Position numbers and translations under genes: made by a program. The notes under the pieces are model-generated. The model had not been told where the DNA came from. It did no database searches and saw nothing but the letters and a program-made list of their open reading frames with translations. Of a DNA stretch of 64,000 bases, positions 22,614 through 35,404 are shown one piece after another. The DNA comes from Paramecium tetraurelia. Its lineage: Eukaryota; Ciliophora; Oligohymenophorea; Peniculida; Parameciidae. The stretch lies in the NCBI RefSeq assembly GCF_000165425.1, contig NW_001799177.1, positions 62,001 to 126,000 on the forward strand, in the 5' to 3' direction. Within the stretch, counting starts at the first letter, position 1. Every line of letters starts with the position of its first letter.

Positions 22614-25102
22614 ATGTAAATTACGGATGAGCAAAAGAAAATGATGGCTATCACAGGAATGGCTATATTATTTATTGTACTCTTATGTCTTATTGATTGG
22701 GTGACTGTGATTTATTTTGGTTTTCTAGGCCACTTTGTAATTCAAAATTCATTCATTAAATTTTAGATTTTTTTGGTTGGATTATATGTTTTCATAAAAA
22801 ATACGATAAGATTATTTGTATTTCCAGGCTCATATTGGTTATGGAGAAGAAATGTTGAAAACAGATATGCAAAGGCTTTGGCAAAAAGAGCCAATAAAAG
22901 GATGGAAGATTTATAAAATTTGATAAGAAAATTACTGTAGATACCTGAGTAATTTATTTAAGGTAAATTAGTACTAAAGAAATTTATGTTGAAGATTTAG
23001 TGCCAATTAAAAAAACCTTGTAATCATTTTTAAACACTTTTTCTTCATTAAACTATAGAAAAGAATTGAATGAGTAATAAAAATATCTCTTCGGGTTATG
23101 TCAATAATTGGAATAGAGCTTGAAGGATTTTCTAATCGAAACTAAGTCTCTTTATGATCAATTGGATAATCCATAAGATATCATCAATTATTGTAAACAA
23201 AATGTTAAAATTGAATCTGAACTGTGTTCTAATTTACTTATAATATTGGATAGCTTAATAGATCAATTATAAGATATATATGTGCCTAAGAACTTTCTCT
23301 TGGAAGCAGAAAGATGGATCTTTAACAAGACCCTTGGAACAGTAGATTAAATGAGAGTTGAATTAGAAAATACTTTTAAGACCAGAAGATTTAAAGTGCA
23401 AGGGTATGATGGAAAAATGATTGATTGGTATTTATAAATTGGATTATCAAAGTCTATATATATATGCAAGCGAAGATGATGCTGATAATGATCGAGCAGT
23501 CATATTTTGTTAGCCAAATGCTGGATATTATGAATATATGTATTATGAATCAGAATGGATTGATTATTACTTGAAACGTAGAATAAACATGTTTTTATGG
23601 AATTATAGAGGTTATTGTGAAAGTTAAGGATTGCCAAATACAAAGGATATAATGAAGGATGCAGAATCCATCTGTGATTATGTAACAACTCAATTAAAGG
23701 TGACTTAATTGATATTTCATGGTGAATCCCTAGGAGGAATGGTCGCATGTCATTTGGGCAGAGTCAGACAATGTAACTTACTATTTGCAGACAGAACCTT
23801 TTCAAGTATCAGCAAAATAGCCCAAGTTGGATTTTCTAAATATGCCAGTTTTTTCTTTAAATTGCTAACATCATGGGATTATAATTCTGCCAAATCCTAT
23901 GTTGAATGCCAAAGCTATAAGATTCTAGCCTTAGATTAGAAGGATGAAGTCATTCCATTTCTTTCATCACTAAAAGTTGATGTCACAAAATAAATATTCC
24001 TGAGAGAATTTGGAGGGTAATATTAAGGTGATGAAAATGTATTTGTTTGCATTCTATTTGTAGTTTAAATAAAGTGACCAGAGAACTACATTTTTCCAAA
24101 AACTCTTAAGATTTATACCTTGGATTCCAACATCAGAGAGTACTGTCTTCTATGATATTTGGTATTCTTAGTTATTAAATAAGCAAGAAATGCTTACGTT
24201 TTTTGAAGCAAATAAAAGGTAAATTTGAGATCATATTTAAAATAGAATACAATTCATTATGAAAGATTTATAAACTGAAAAAAGCAAAAAGACTTTAGAT
24301 GATTCTTACTCATCTTATTTAAATGAGTCGTAAGAAATTGAAAAGCAATATTCTTAGAATTAAAATTCAACTGTTGACATAGATGAGGTATGAATGTTTT
24401 TAATACTATGATCAAGGTTACTTAATTGGCAGGACCTTACACACTTTCTGAAAAAGAAAAGTCTAATGAAAGTCTTCTCAAATTTGTAAATAAAGTCTAT
24501 GAATGTTTTGAATCCTTTGAAACTGCCTCTATGACTTTAAATGATGTCTTTTCATCCTTCAGAGAATCACAACAATACGATGTCTTCCTAGATTACCTAT
24601 TGAGTATTTTCTTGTGGGGATCCTATCTTCCTCTAAAAAACATTCCCAAAAAAAAAATGAACACAGTAGTTTGTCAAAAGTTAGCTTTTGCAAGATTTAC
24701 TTCCAACATCAATAAAATTGAAACTTTGATTAAGAATGAAAAGAATAATTTAGATTCTCCAAATGGAACTAGAGTATTTATGAATTCCTAATTGCTAGTT
24801 AATTTAAGATTTGGAATTAATCATTTAAAGACTTAAATTGATAAGAGAAAACTTTAAAAAAACCTTGAAGAATTAACTTTAACATCCATCCCATTAATCA
24901 GTTCAAATTGAATCGAAAGATTCAGAAGAGAGAAAGTCAAGTAAATCTTACAATTAAAGTAGCTTCAAAAATTCATGAATCATTAAAAGGTTATTTAGGG
25001 TCATTCATTCCATTGGGATGCGGTCATAATGGAAATCTGAATTAAACAGAAGTAGAAGTTCTTGACTTTCATATGTTATAAGCTGGAGTTGTAAAATATT
25101 GA
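22614..25102 (+). CDS. Membrane-anchored alpha/beta hydrolase
   Basis: The N-terminal ~75 residues hold two hydrophobic segments (MAITGMAILFIVLLCLIDWV; FKFQIFLVGLYVF-like), so it is membrane-anchored. A helical linker follows, then at ~270-480 an alpha/beta-hydrolase core: FLWNYRGYCESQGLPNTKDI, nucleophile elbow FHGESLGGMVACHLG (GxSxG), ADRTFSSI and LALDQKDEVIPF (acid loop). This layout resembles ABHD12/BEM46-type lipases or serine hydrolases. The substrate is unknown. The ~300-residue C-terminal part is not recognised. Five introns: 22963-22994, 23428-23452, 24039-24063, 24219-24245, 24388-24416. One base is missing near 24875; corrected length is 783 residues. Confidence 0.8.
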
Positions 25103-26172
25103 ATTATTTTCATTAAATAAATATTAAGAAATTAATTTGGTAATATAATTTAATTAGATGATTGTGATTGCTGCCCCATTTGTTTATTTCTTCTATATTG
25201 TAAAAATCTTAATGGTAATTATAATTTCAAAAGAAATTAATATATGTTTTAACGTTTTTAAGAAGAATTTTAAGTTTTTTTCGCTGTAGGACTTTTTAAA
25301 ATTCTTGTTTTAAATCAATATAAAAAGAAACTTGTAAATTTATTTATATTTAAAGTAAAAGTCAAATAGAATAATTAAGTTGAAGTTAAAACTTTACACT
25401 TTAAGAAATGTAAAATAAAGAAATTATAAGTTCAGCCTGTTTGAGTTTATTGAGAAGATTTTAAAGATTACATCGCAATGTTTCATTTGCATAAGCAGAC
25501 GATAATATTGCAGCTACTTATGTATTGTAAGACTATAGACCTATGACATTTTAGCACGGCTTAATAACTAGCCTGAGATTTGAACAAATCAAAAGAACTC
25601 AAATTTTAATGTATGTCAATCGTGAAATTATTATTTTTTTCATCAATCTCAAATAATAACACACTTTTATAAATGACTTCCATAGTTATTGGTATATAAA
25701 ATTAATTCATCTAATTTTAATTTAAGGAATTTTATTATATTAGGTATTATTTATTATCTTTCTAAAATTTCTTAAACATGCTTAAGCCTTTAATCCCAAA
25801 CTTTTTGAATATAATATAACTAAAAATATTTAGATCTTCAAAATCCTTAATTAAATGATCTACACAAAGTATTAACTCATTCTAGTTGATTGACGCTAAT
25901 TGAATTTTCTTGAATAGGCTTAAAATATTTGAGATTTACATTTTTGCATAATCACATTTTTATGTTGAGATATATTTAATTCTTTGAATTAACAAGGTTA
26001 TCAACTTGAATGTTTGATTTACAACGTTCTAGAATTTAGAATACAATGTTAAATTATATGTAATATATAATAATATTAGAATAAGATATAAGAACTCCTA
26101 TTTACTTTAATAATAGTAAAATAATATATTAATTTTAACAGAAAAATAAATAAAGTTATTTAACAGCATATA
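25103..26172. other. Long AT-rich spacer
   Basis: About 1.07 kb between the hydrolase and the coiled-coil gene. It contains only the doubtful frames noted at 25158 and 25408 and otherwise featureless AT-rich DNA. Confidence 0.4.
25408..25893 (+). CDS. Doubtful small open frame in a long spacer
   Basis: 161-codon frame beginning MQNKEIISSACLSLLRRFQR. The first half is basic with Ser/Leu like a mitochondrial presequence and has fairly even composition (DDNIAATYVLQDYRPMTFQH). The second half is AT-rich and hydrophobic like untranslated DNA. An overlapping frame from 25158 (141 codons, MIVIAAPFVYFFYIVKIL) is equally open. At most one is real; the true exon limits are unclear. Confidence 0.28.
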
Positions 26173-29026
26173 ATGAAAAGTGTATAAAAGCCAACGCAGA
26201 TCTCAGCAATGACTAGGCAATTTTCTGTATCTAAAGATATGGGAAATTTTTCTATGTAATCTCCGGATAAATAAATCTATTGCCCAAAAACATAATCATA
26301 AGCCAAGATTCAATAATATGGTCCATCCCCTTATATATAATCACCTCAATTTGATGCTAAATAAGTAAGTTAAAATAACATTATGATTTAACCTTCTCCG
26401 CCTTAAAAATTAGAAAATTCCTATCAATACAAACCTAGTATAAAAAATGGGTCAATTACAAATGATATCTTTAAACCAAATAACCAATAAGAAGCTATTA
26501 AATCTTAGAATGAATTTAAGCCTTCCTATGAAACTTATAAATATGAGTACAACAAAACATTTGCTGGAACTTTTTAAAGTGATGCAAATAAAGAATAAAT
26601 AACTGAAAGAAAAAGCAATACCTCAAAAAAAGATGGATCTACTCATATTGATTAAAAGGAAAATTACTAACAATTTTAGGCAAAGTCTCCATTCACAGAC
26701 AATCATCCAACCGTGGGCAACAGCAGATTATCTTCACAAAATATTAACCTAATGTAATCTAAACCAAAGATTTAAACTGAAATTTATCGAATTTCAGGTG
26801 CTTTGAGAGATTTAATGTCCTCTATCCAGAAGATGATGGGTGATGGTAAACTACCAGATTAAATTAATGATAAAATGATTGAAATTTTAGCAAATTTTAG
26901 AAAATTAGAAGAAATAGCTAATAGTGAGCCCATGCCTGCATCAGATAATGATTCAAAGATTTCCACAATGGCTGAAGATTATAACAAATTAAAAACTATT
27001 TTGGAGTAATTACAAACTAAAATGACTGCATTAGTTTAAGAGAATTAAAAAGTATATAATATTATTTATTTTTAGTTAAATAAAAATTTAATTGAATAAG
27101 AACAAAAAGTAACTGAGGAAATTAAGAAAAAATTATTAGCTGAGGAAAAGGCAAATCAAGCCAATAAAGAATTTAATCGAGTCTTTGAATGCCTTCAAAT
27201 AAATTAAAAGGAAAATGAAGAACTAAAAAATAAACTTATTTCATAAGATAGCTTTAAGAATTTATCAATTTAAACTAGTAATAGAGTTTAAATGGATGAA
27301 ATTAATAATTATAAAATGAAAAATCAATAACTCCAAAATGAACTTGAATAATTAGAAATGAAATATAAGCAATTATTAACAGAGAAGAATAATTAAAAAG
27401 AGATCCCTAAGTCACCATCAATCCTTAAATCAATCCATTCGAGTAGTACAAAGTAATCAGAATAATTGGAGTTAAAATTACTTTAACTTTAAATAGAGAA
27501 TGACAATTTAAAAGCAGAAATGGCTCATAATCAAGTGGACTCTAAAGTCATAGACAGCAAGAATGATATGATTTAGAAATTGGAAGACAAAATTAAATCA
27601 ATTCTAAAAGAAAAGAGTATATCTGAGGAGTAATCCATATAGATTTGCCATAACCTTGAGATTATGAATGAGCAATTAAAGAATGGGCTTTAAAACAAAG
27701 AAAGCGAAGTATCAAGCCTATTAAAATAAAAAAATGAGTCAGAAAGGGATCATAGAAATTAGATTAATTACTTAAATTAAATGTTAAAAGGAACAGAGGA
27801 TAAGGTTTAGGTAGCAAAGCAAGATTACTAAAAACTATTAGATGAATTTAAATAAATTGACCTTAGAAAAAGTAAGTTGCAAGAAGATTTAAGGAATTCT
27901 GAAAAGAAACTTGATTAATTAAATCAAGAATTAGCCTTTACAAAAGGGGAATTAAAGAAATCTAGTGATAGAAATCATTAGTTTTAAGCATAGCATGATC
28001 AAATGAATTAGTAATTATAACAATAATCATAATTATAATAACAATTACTTTAACAAATTGATGGATTAAAATAAAGTGAATAATAAATTAGAATGGAATA
28101 TGAGAAACTTGAAAAATAAATGTAGGCTGTAAAATCTGAGATGAAATATCAGGTTACAGAATTAAATGAGATGATATCATTGCAAGCAAGAAAAACATAA
28201 GAGAAGGAAAGATAACTCAATGAATTAATTGAAGAAATGGGTGGAATGAGAGATTAATATGAAGTCTAAAAGAAAGTCTGCCAAGAAAATGTAAATGATC
28301 TTGAAAGAAGATTAAAAAATTAAAGACTGCAATAAGAAGAACTTCTATAAGTGAAAGAACAAGAAATTCTGGACTTAAAATAAACAATGGACTAACAAAT
28401 AAAAATGTTAGATAAGAGAAATGCCTTATCCTCCTTTGACTACGATTAACGGGAATAACAACTCTAAGCAGAACTTTTGAGTAAGAATGATTAAATTGAG
28501 GGTTTGAAATCAGAGGTTGAGAAGGTGAGAAGCAATAATTTTAATATTCAAGAAGAATTATTAAGATAAGGAATGCAATTAAATCAACATTAAGCTACTA
28601 TTGCCAATTATAAAAATGAGTTGACTCAATCTAGATAAGAATAACAACATTTAAGTGAGATGTTAAAAAAGAGAAAGGAAGAAACAGAGTAATTGCATTA
28701 AAATTTGGAAGAGATGAGGAGAGAATTGTAAAGCAAGAAAATGTCTGATGATAGCAGGAGTAAATATTTTAATTTATCAATTTCTAGGATCAGTTTTGAG
28801 ACAATAGGATCTTTAGATTGCTTTAGAAAATCTATCCAGAGAGAATTTGAGTTTACAATAAAAAATAAATGGATTGTCTAATGAAATGAATAGAAAATCA
28901 AGAGAACTGTCTGAAAGAAATGAAGAATATCAAATATTAAAAAGAAAGTATGATGAAACTGTTGCAAATTTGGAACGACTAGAGAAGAGATGGGGAGAAA
29001 AGATAGATTTACATAGAAAAAATTGA
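26173..29026 (+). CDS. Long coiled-coil protein
   Basis: 933-residue protein. Residues 1-~230 are Ser/Pro/Gln-rich and probably disordered. From ~240 to the end it is almost unbroken heptad-rich coiled coil with many Lys/Glu/Gln (e.g. EKLEKQMQAVKSEMKYQVTE, LERRLKNQRLQQEELLQVKE). Such proteins are usually cytoskeletal, basal-body or cortical scaffolds; no specific family is recognised. Introns at 27052-27075 (24 nt, no in-frame TGA, so inferred) and 28760-28787 (28 nt, required for the frame). Spliced length is a clean multiple of three with no frame break. It ends 36 bp from the convergent neighbour. Confidence 0.82.
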
Positions 29027-29061
29027 ATTATAATTATTTATAACTAGTTATGATGCATAGA

Positions 29062-29643
29062 TCAAATTTCTAATTTATCGAATAGTTCTTTATTATAAAT
29101 ATTATTCCATGAAGTTGGAAACGATTAGTTTAGCAAGTAATTCTAGATTATCTTAATCTATTATTTCATCTTATTGATATTATTTGATTTAATTCCAAAC
29201 TCTTCTGCAAGTTTTTTAAGGTTGCTAGTATCATCAAGATCATTGAATAGATCTCCAACATCAGATTTATAACTAAAATAATTAAACAATTCTTTCTTGA
29301 TTTTAGTGTCATTTTCTTAAAGATGAGGAATGAATTCTTGATAGTCATTAGTTTAAATGTATACTTCTTAATTTAACGTAATTTAATCTTAATGTGAATC
29401 ATTTGGTAATTTGTAGATTAACATAGGAATATTTGGTTAGTCGCTATGTTAGTAAAAGGAGTTTAACTTAATTGATAATTCTCTCAATTTATCCTCTATC
29501 AACTATCTTTTCATCTCTAAGTCGGAGATGGTATTGCTAAGATTAGAGTGCTCTGATCTAAGTTGTTCGAGTGATTCAATAGAATCTTTAGTATTGACCA
29601 TCATGCTGTTTCCAACTTTTTTGTTTTTAAATAGTTTAGGCAT
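29062..29643 (-). CDS. Hypothetical 193-residue protein with coiled coil
   Basis: Continuous frame from ATG 29643 (MPKLFKNKKVGNSMMVNTKD) to TGA 29062, no intron. Residues ~25-75 are a coiled coil (SLEQLRSEHSNLSNTISDLE, MKRQLIEDKLREL). A later helical segment (LFNDLDDTSNLKKLAEEFGI) may be globular. No family is recognised. The basic N-terminus and coiled coil fit a small adaptor. It is divergent from the DGN-repeat gene, with only 38 bp between start codons, so they may share a promoter. Confidence 0.65.
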
Positions 29644-29681
29644 AGTAATTATAAATAATTATAAATTTATAATCTATTTTT

Positions 29682-32600
29682 ATGGCTGAAGCTAGATTTT
29701 CAGAAATTGATAACCAATTTGCTGGAGGTTTGGATTTCTAAAAAATAGCTAAATTGGATAAATTGTTATCAAAGGTGGATCATGATTTCAAGCAAAAATA
29801 ATCAAAAGATCTAACAAAGCCAAAATTAATGGAATTAATGAAAACAATGCATGAAATCTATTAAATAGTTTTATATGAGATTAGCGAAATGCTAGAAGTC
29901 GCACACTTCAGTGAATTGAGATAAACTTTGAATAAAATTTATAATGGCTAGAATTTGATTGTTCATTATATATTAAAGTAAGTATATATATCCAAAACAT
30001 AGAATAAATACTAATTTTGAGGTGTAACCTGATAAAATGCTTGAAAGTTTATAGAAAAATATGATATAGGCAAGAAGAAAATCTGTTGATTAATCTGAAG
30101 AAAGAGAAACTAATAAAATGGCTCATTAAATAGTGTAACTGTAACCTGTGGTTAAGAAGATGGTTAAGAAAGTATTTGAAGAAAAAGGGACTGATACTGG
30201 AGAAGATATGAAAAATGCTAGGAATCAAGATCATCTTATGAAAAAGTAAAAGGAATTAATGGATATTTAAGATGATTTAGATGAGGACAGTTAAAAGATA
30301 TCTGAATTCTTAAAAAATAGAAAACTTGATTTAATGGCAGTAGGAGAATCTAAGGCATAAGCCAATTTGAAAGAAGTCTTGAAAGACTTAGGGAAAAAAA
30401 GAAGAATTACAAATGAAATTGACGATGAGGCGGCAGAAATTGAAGAGTAATAACAGAAAGAGAGAGAACAGATATTTAATTTAGAAAACACACTTATGGA
30501 TAGCATTAGAGGAGTGTAGAAATAAGCTTAAGAAAAAGCAATACAAGATATTAAAGCGGGTAGAGCATTGATGAAGAATGGATAATTAGTTTACATGGAA
30601 GGAGTGGCAAGTTAGACTGATAAAATGAAAATTGAAATTGAATTCTAGGAAAAGATGTAGTAGCATAGAAAAGAAGGAGCAGAGAGAGAATCCAAGATCT
30701 TATAGTTAGAGAGAAAGGTCAAGGATTTAGGGATTGAAAAAGAAGCTTACATTCAATAATTGAGCAATATTAATAATTAGTTGACAAAAGCAAATTTGGA
30801 AAGTAGGAAGTTATAGGAATAATTGAAATCAAAAGAAAAGGCTAGTGGTGAATAATAAGCTGTTATTAATAAAACTGATTCAGAAAAAATAAAAAAATTG
30901 GTTGAAGATAATATAAAGATGAAGTTCAGAATAAAGAATCTTATAGATAGTGTGGCAGGATTAGAGAAGGAGTATAATAGAAGTTTAGAAAGATTTAGAT
31001 TGTTTATTTAGAATTCTAATATAAGTGAAGATTAAAAGAAATTGATTTTGAACTCATTGGACAATCTATTGAGGTTTGATTTTAACGAGAAATTAAATTT
31101 ATAAGAGATGAAAGAATTAATGGTAGTGGATGATTTACTGAAAGATCCTCTATTTAAATAGATCTGCGGATCTGATATTTCTGCTATAACTAGATAAGTT
31201 AAAAAGGATGAATTAACTAGAAAATAAAAATTGGCAAAAGTGCCATTCTATGATCCTTTGTTCGATGCTGAATTTCTAAATCCGGGGGAAAAAATAATCA
31301 CAAGGAAAGTTATGAAGTTGGTCAAAAGGTAAAATAGTTAAGGAGAATGGGTAGACGAAGAGATGGAAGTAGAAGAGGAAGTTGTTGTAAATGCTTAAGG
31401 TGAAGAGTTAAGGGCTAGAGATAAACCAATTATGGTTTAATAATCAAAATAAACTTAATAATTTTTAGACTAATTTGGTGGCTTTGCTGTTGGAGGGGCT
31501 AAAATAAAGATACCAACAAAGCCTATTACTAAGGATGGTCGTTAAGTACAATTAAATGAATGGTTTGAAGACAGTTCAGGTAAAAAAGTGAGGAAAGTTT
31601 AAGCCAAAGATGGAGAAGAGACCTATGAAGTACAAGAAGAGTATATAGATGAGAACGGAAAAAAATAAATAAGGATAAAATAAATGAAAGTTAGGAAAGA
31701 TAAGAATGGAAATGATTATGTTGAAGAGGAGTTTGTTGATGAAAAGGGTAGAAAACAAAAAGTGGCTAAAGTATAGATATAATAATAAAATTTAGAGAGT
31801 TACCAAAGACAAAGATGGTAATGAGATTATTGAAGAAATCACAATTGATGAATAGGGTAATAAAACAACCAAAAAGTAAAAGGTTTATAAGGATAAAGAT
31901 GGTAATGAGGTTGTAGAAGAGGAGATAACTGATTAGTTTGGAAATGTAACATCAGTCAAAAGAAAGATTGTCAGAGACGCTCAAGGAAATTAAGTTATTA
32001 TAGAAGAAAGAACTGATGCAAAAGGAAATAAAACTATTGCTACTATTAAAAAGAATTAATTTGGATAAGATATCATTTAGGAATAAATTATAGATAAAAA
32101 TGGAAAAATATAGCAAGTGGAGAAAAAAATTGTAGTGGAAAATGGAATTGCTATAACAGAAGAAGTTGTATTGGATGAAAATGGAAATAAGATTATAAAA
32201 AGAACTAAAATCAAGAAAGATGAAAATGGAAATGATATTATCGAAGAAGAGACTATCAATCCTGATGGAACTATAACTATCAAAACATCTAAAAAGAAAA
32301 AGAATCCTGATGGAACCTTTACTATTGAAACAGAAATCATGGACTAAAATGGAAATGTTACTGTTGTTAAGCAACGTTAATATAAGGATAAAAATGGAAA
32401 CATCATTACTGAAGAGGAATCTGTTGATCCTTAAACAGGAGCCAAGATTATTACTCGGACTTAGAAAGACTAAAATGGAAAGGAAATAGTTTAAAAATAA
32501 ATAGTTGGGGCTGATGGAAAAATAACAAACACTCAAAAACAAGTCTAAATGGATAGAGATGGAAATCCAATTGAAGTTGAAATCATTAAGGGAGATAATG

Positions 32601-33683
32601 GGTAATAGTAAACTGTGTAGAGGAAAGCCTATAAAGATAGAAATGGAAACGAAATCAATGAAGAAATCATTACAGATGAATAAGGAAATAAAAGATTGAT
32701 TAAGACAAGAGTCTTCAAAGATAAAGATGGAAATAATATTATCGAAGAAGTAACTACAAATGCTGATGGAAGTAAAATGACAGTAAAGAAAAAGTAATAT
32801 AAAGATAAAGATGGATTAGAAATTACAGAAATAGAAACTATTGATGCAAATGGAAATAAGGTTGTCATTAGAACTAAAAAAGGATAAAACGGAGAATAAA
32901 TCATAGAAGAGACTAGAATTGGAAAGGATGGTAAGGTTGAAAAAATAATCAAGAAATTTAATAAAGATAAGAATGGTAATATAGTTGTGGAGGAAACTAA
33001 AATTTCTTCGGATGGAACTAAGACTGTGAAAATCATTAAATTAGGAACAGAAGATAGAGAAATTTAGACTGAAGGAATCTTTGATTTTAGTGATAAGTCA
33101 TAGTCATTATTAGATTAAATTTTAGAGCAGTTGGGTAATCTGGGATTGGAAAAAAGTAAGTAAGAATAAATTAGAAATTGGGTAATGATTAAATAACAAA
33201 TTTAAATTAAAAGAACAACAAAATAATAATAATAAATGTAATAACATGATTCTGATGAGGAAGTTTTAAAACCAAGACCTTCATCTGCTTAATCTAACTA
33301 ATCCTTAGATTCTTTGGATGAAGATCAACCAGAAGAAGATTAATCAGACAAACTTTATTAAAGATTAATGCAATCAAAAAATGGATAAATGGGGGAAATG
33401 CTGAGATAAATTAGAAATTAATTGGGAAAGCAAGGTATATATCCATAAAATTATTTTTATAGGTAATGAGCAAATCTCCATCGAAGAATTCAGAGAATAT
33501 ATGAAAAAGATGAGATAAATTCATGCTCGTTGTGGGGATAATTGTCCACATTTAAGAAGGTTCTATGAAAAAATTGGTTTTGCTACAAGAAAGTATAAGA
33601 GAAGGTTTTTAAAAATGAACTTGACTAAAATGGATGCGAAGACTAAACTTCCATAACTATAGAATTTTAGTACAATAAAATGA
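29682..33683 (+). CDS. 1,307-residue DGN-repeat protein of unknown function
   Basis: Four exons (introns 29978-30002, 31771-31795, 33435-33462) give 3,924 nt with no frame break. Residues 1-~105 are helical (ARFSEIDNQFAGGLDFQKIA). ~110-520 are charged coiled coil rich in Glu/Lys/Gln. ~615-1115 consist of about 16 degenerate repeats of ~26-30 residues, each pairing a KDKDGNEIIEEE-like half with a DEQGNKTTKK-like half. A charged Gln-rich linker follows, then a compact C-terminal domain (QISIEEFREYMKKM...ARCGDNCPHLRRFYEKIGFA). I do not recognise the whole protein. The repeats look like tandem beta-hairpins with D-x-x-G-N turns; some loops resemble half an EF-hand, but the full 12-residue Ca2+ loop is missing. 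A structural or ciliary role is a guess. Confidence 0.85.
31593..33048 (+). repeat. Tandem DGN protein repeats, ~16 copies
   Basis: Degenerate coding repeat of about 78-90 bp. Each unit carries one or two Asp-x-(Asp/Asn/Gln)-Gly-Asn turns followed by Ile/Val and several Glu, alternating with Lys/Arg-rich strands. DNA identity between copies is low, so expansion is old and maintained at the protein level. Intron 31771-31795 lies inside the array. Confidence 0.75.
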
Positions 33684-34076
33684 TATTAATAATATTATTA
33701 TATAATTTATTGACTACATAACTACCCTAGGATATTTTATTAAAATATGAGTATACAGATTACCACATGATAGGAATCTTTAATTATTTGCTCTATTATA
33801 AGATTATTGAAGAGTTGATACAATAACTTAACATTTATTCTTAATAATTATCGAACAACTTGTCATTATATTTCAGTCAATATGTAAAGAGAATTAAGTT
33901 ATAGAAATTTAAGTTGAATATGAGGGTAGATTTAAAAATATACTATTTGATTTATATTATTAAGGAATGAAATACTAAATATAACAACTATCTATAAATT
34001 TTAATTATCAATAATGTAAAAATCCTAACTGATTAGAGTTTTAAGTGATTCTAATAAGTGCCCAACGCCTTTTCAG
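33684..34076. other. AT-rich spacer, nothing recognised
   Basis: 393 bp with TGA in all frames and no structured RNA seen. Probably 3' flank plus the promoter of the next plus-strand gene. Confidence 0.45.
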
Positions 34077-34738
34077 ATGACAAGATAGTTAAGTTAAGAA
34101 ACTCTAACTGGATTCTCACAATGTTTATCAAATGATCGAGAACATGTTAGATTGTCTAGATAAGTTAATTAGTTAAAAAAAGAGAATGAAATATTATAAA
34201 TAAAAATAAAACAATTAGAACAATAGGATTTTAAAACAAAGATCGCAAGTCTAGAATAAAAGAATAAATAATTGGAAGTATAGTTAGATGCTTATAAAAA
34301 ATTGCCAATTGATCAAATAACCTCTTTGATTGATGACAACGAACGATTGACAAGCATGGTGGAGAATCAATCTAATAAAATTAAACAATTATTAACATAA
34401 ATAGATGAACTAAAGGAAACATCGTTTTAAAATGAAGGAAAAAATGACCTTATAATAGCAATGATTTAGGTATGAATTGCATTAAAACAATAAAGGAATT
34501 GGAAAACCAAAGACTATATGTTTAGGATGAGCATAAAAAGCAGAAAGCCTTGAACTAAGAGAAATAGATGATTTATATAGAACTTTAACTAGCCAAACAA
34601 TAGATTAAAGAATTAAACCAAGCTCTAGAAAGGATTAAGATGCAAAATTTAGAGAGTAGTGAGCCTTGTGATGTTCTGTATCAGGATTACTTAAAAAGTA
34701 ATGACGCAGTATTAAATTTCTTAAAACAATAATATTGA
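34077..34738 (+). CDS. Hypothetical coiled-coil protein, 211 residues
   Basis: ATG 34077 (MTRQLSQETLTGFSQCLSND) to TGA 34736-34738, with one 26-nt intron at 34470-34495; spliced length 636 nt. Nearly the whole protein beyond residue 30 is coiled coil (VNQLKKENEILQIKIKQLEQ, LQLAKQQIKELNQALERIKM). No family recognised. A head-to-tail neighbour of NDP kinase, 50 bp upstream of its start. Confidence 0.68.
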
Positions 34739-34788
34739 TTAATAAAAAAAGATATAATTCCCAACATAAATTAAATTTAAATAAATTT

Positions 34789-35272
34789 ATGAATAACCAA
34801 GAAAGAACCTTCATCATGGTCAAACCAGACGGAGTCTAAAGAAGACTTGTCGGAAAAATCATTCAAAGATTCGAAGACAGAGGATTCAAACTTGTTGCCC
34901 TTAAATTCGTTGCTCCAGACTAAGGTCTTTTGACTTAGCACTATGCTGATTTGAAGGAAAGACCCTTCTTCCCAAGTCTTTTGAAATATGTCAGTTCAGG
35001 CCCAGTTGCCGCTATGGTTTGGGAAGGAAAGGATGGTAGAAATTATATTAATAAACGTAGCCGTCAAGACAGGAAGAGTCATGTTAGGTGAAACCAACCC
35101 ACTTGCTTCAAAGCCAGGCACAATCAGAGGAGATTTTGCTATTGACGTTGGAAGAAATGTAATTCACGGATCAGACTCAGTCGAATCAGCCAACAAGGAG
35201 ATCAGTTTATGGTTCTAACCTTAAGAATTGGTTGCCTGGAACACCAATGACCACGGATGGGTTTATGAATGA
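34789..35272 (+). CDS. Nucleoside diphosphate kinase
   Basis: Textbook NDPK of 152 residues: [20 protein letters not shown], then [40 protein letters not shown] and [20 protein letters not shown]. The His in NVIHGSD is the phospho-histidine that transfers gamma-phosphate between NTPs and NDPs. The Lys in VKPDGV and the conserved Arg residues are present. A 25-nt intron at 35036-35060 joins GKD to [14 protein letters not shown]; spliced length is 459 nt. It lacks extra domains, so it is the small cytosolic Nm23-H1/H2 type. GC content is higher than in the flanks, as in highly expressed genes. Confidence 0.97.
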
Positions 35273-35404
35273 TGAATGTGTACAAAATAAAATAAATAAC
35301 AACTTAAAAGTCTGAAAGTGGTCCTTCAAATTTATTCTGTGTTACATTCTAAATACTTGATAAAGCAATAAATTTTAAGGATTTTATAAGTATATTGAAG
35401 ATGA

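Noticed and set aside
22963-22994. Homopolymer indel as the cause of the frame change in the hydrolase N-terminal part.
   Set aside because: A 32-nt GT..AAG segment of suitable phase explains it as an ordinary intron.
25158-25583. 141-codon frame with hydrophobic start (MIVIAAPFVYFFYIVKIL).
   Set aside because: It overlaps another open frame, is very AT-rich, and has no motif or convincing splice link.
32117-32347. Separate small genes inside the repeat region on both strands.
   Set aside because: These are pieces or antisense shadows of the DGN-repeat coding sequence.
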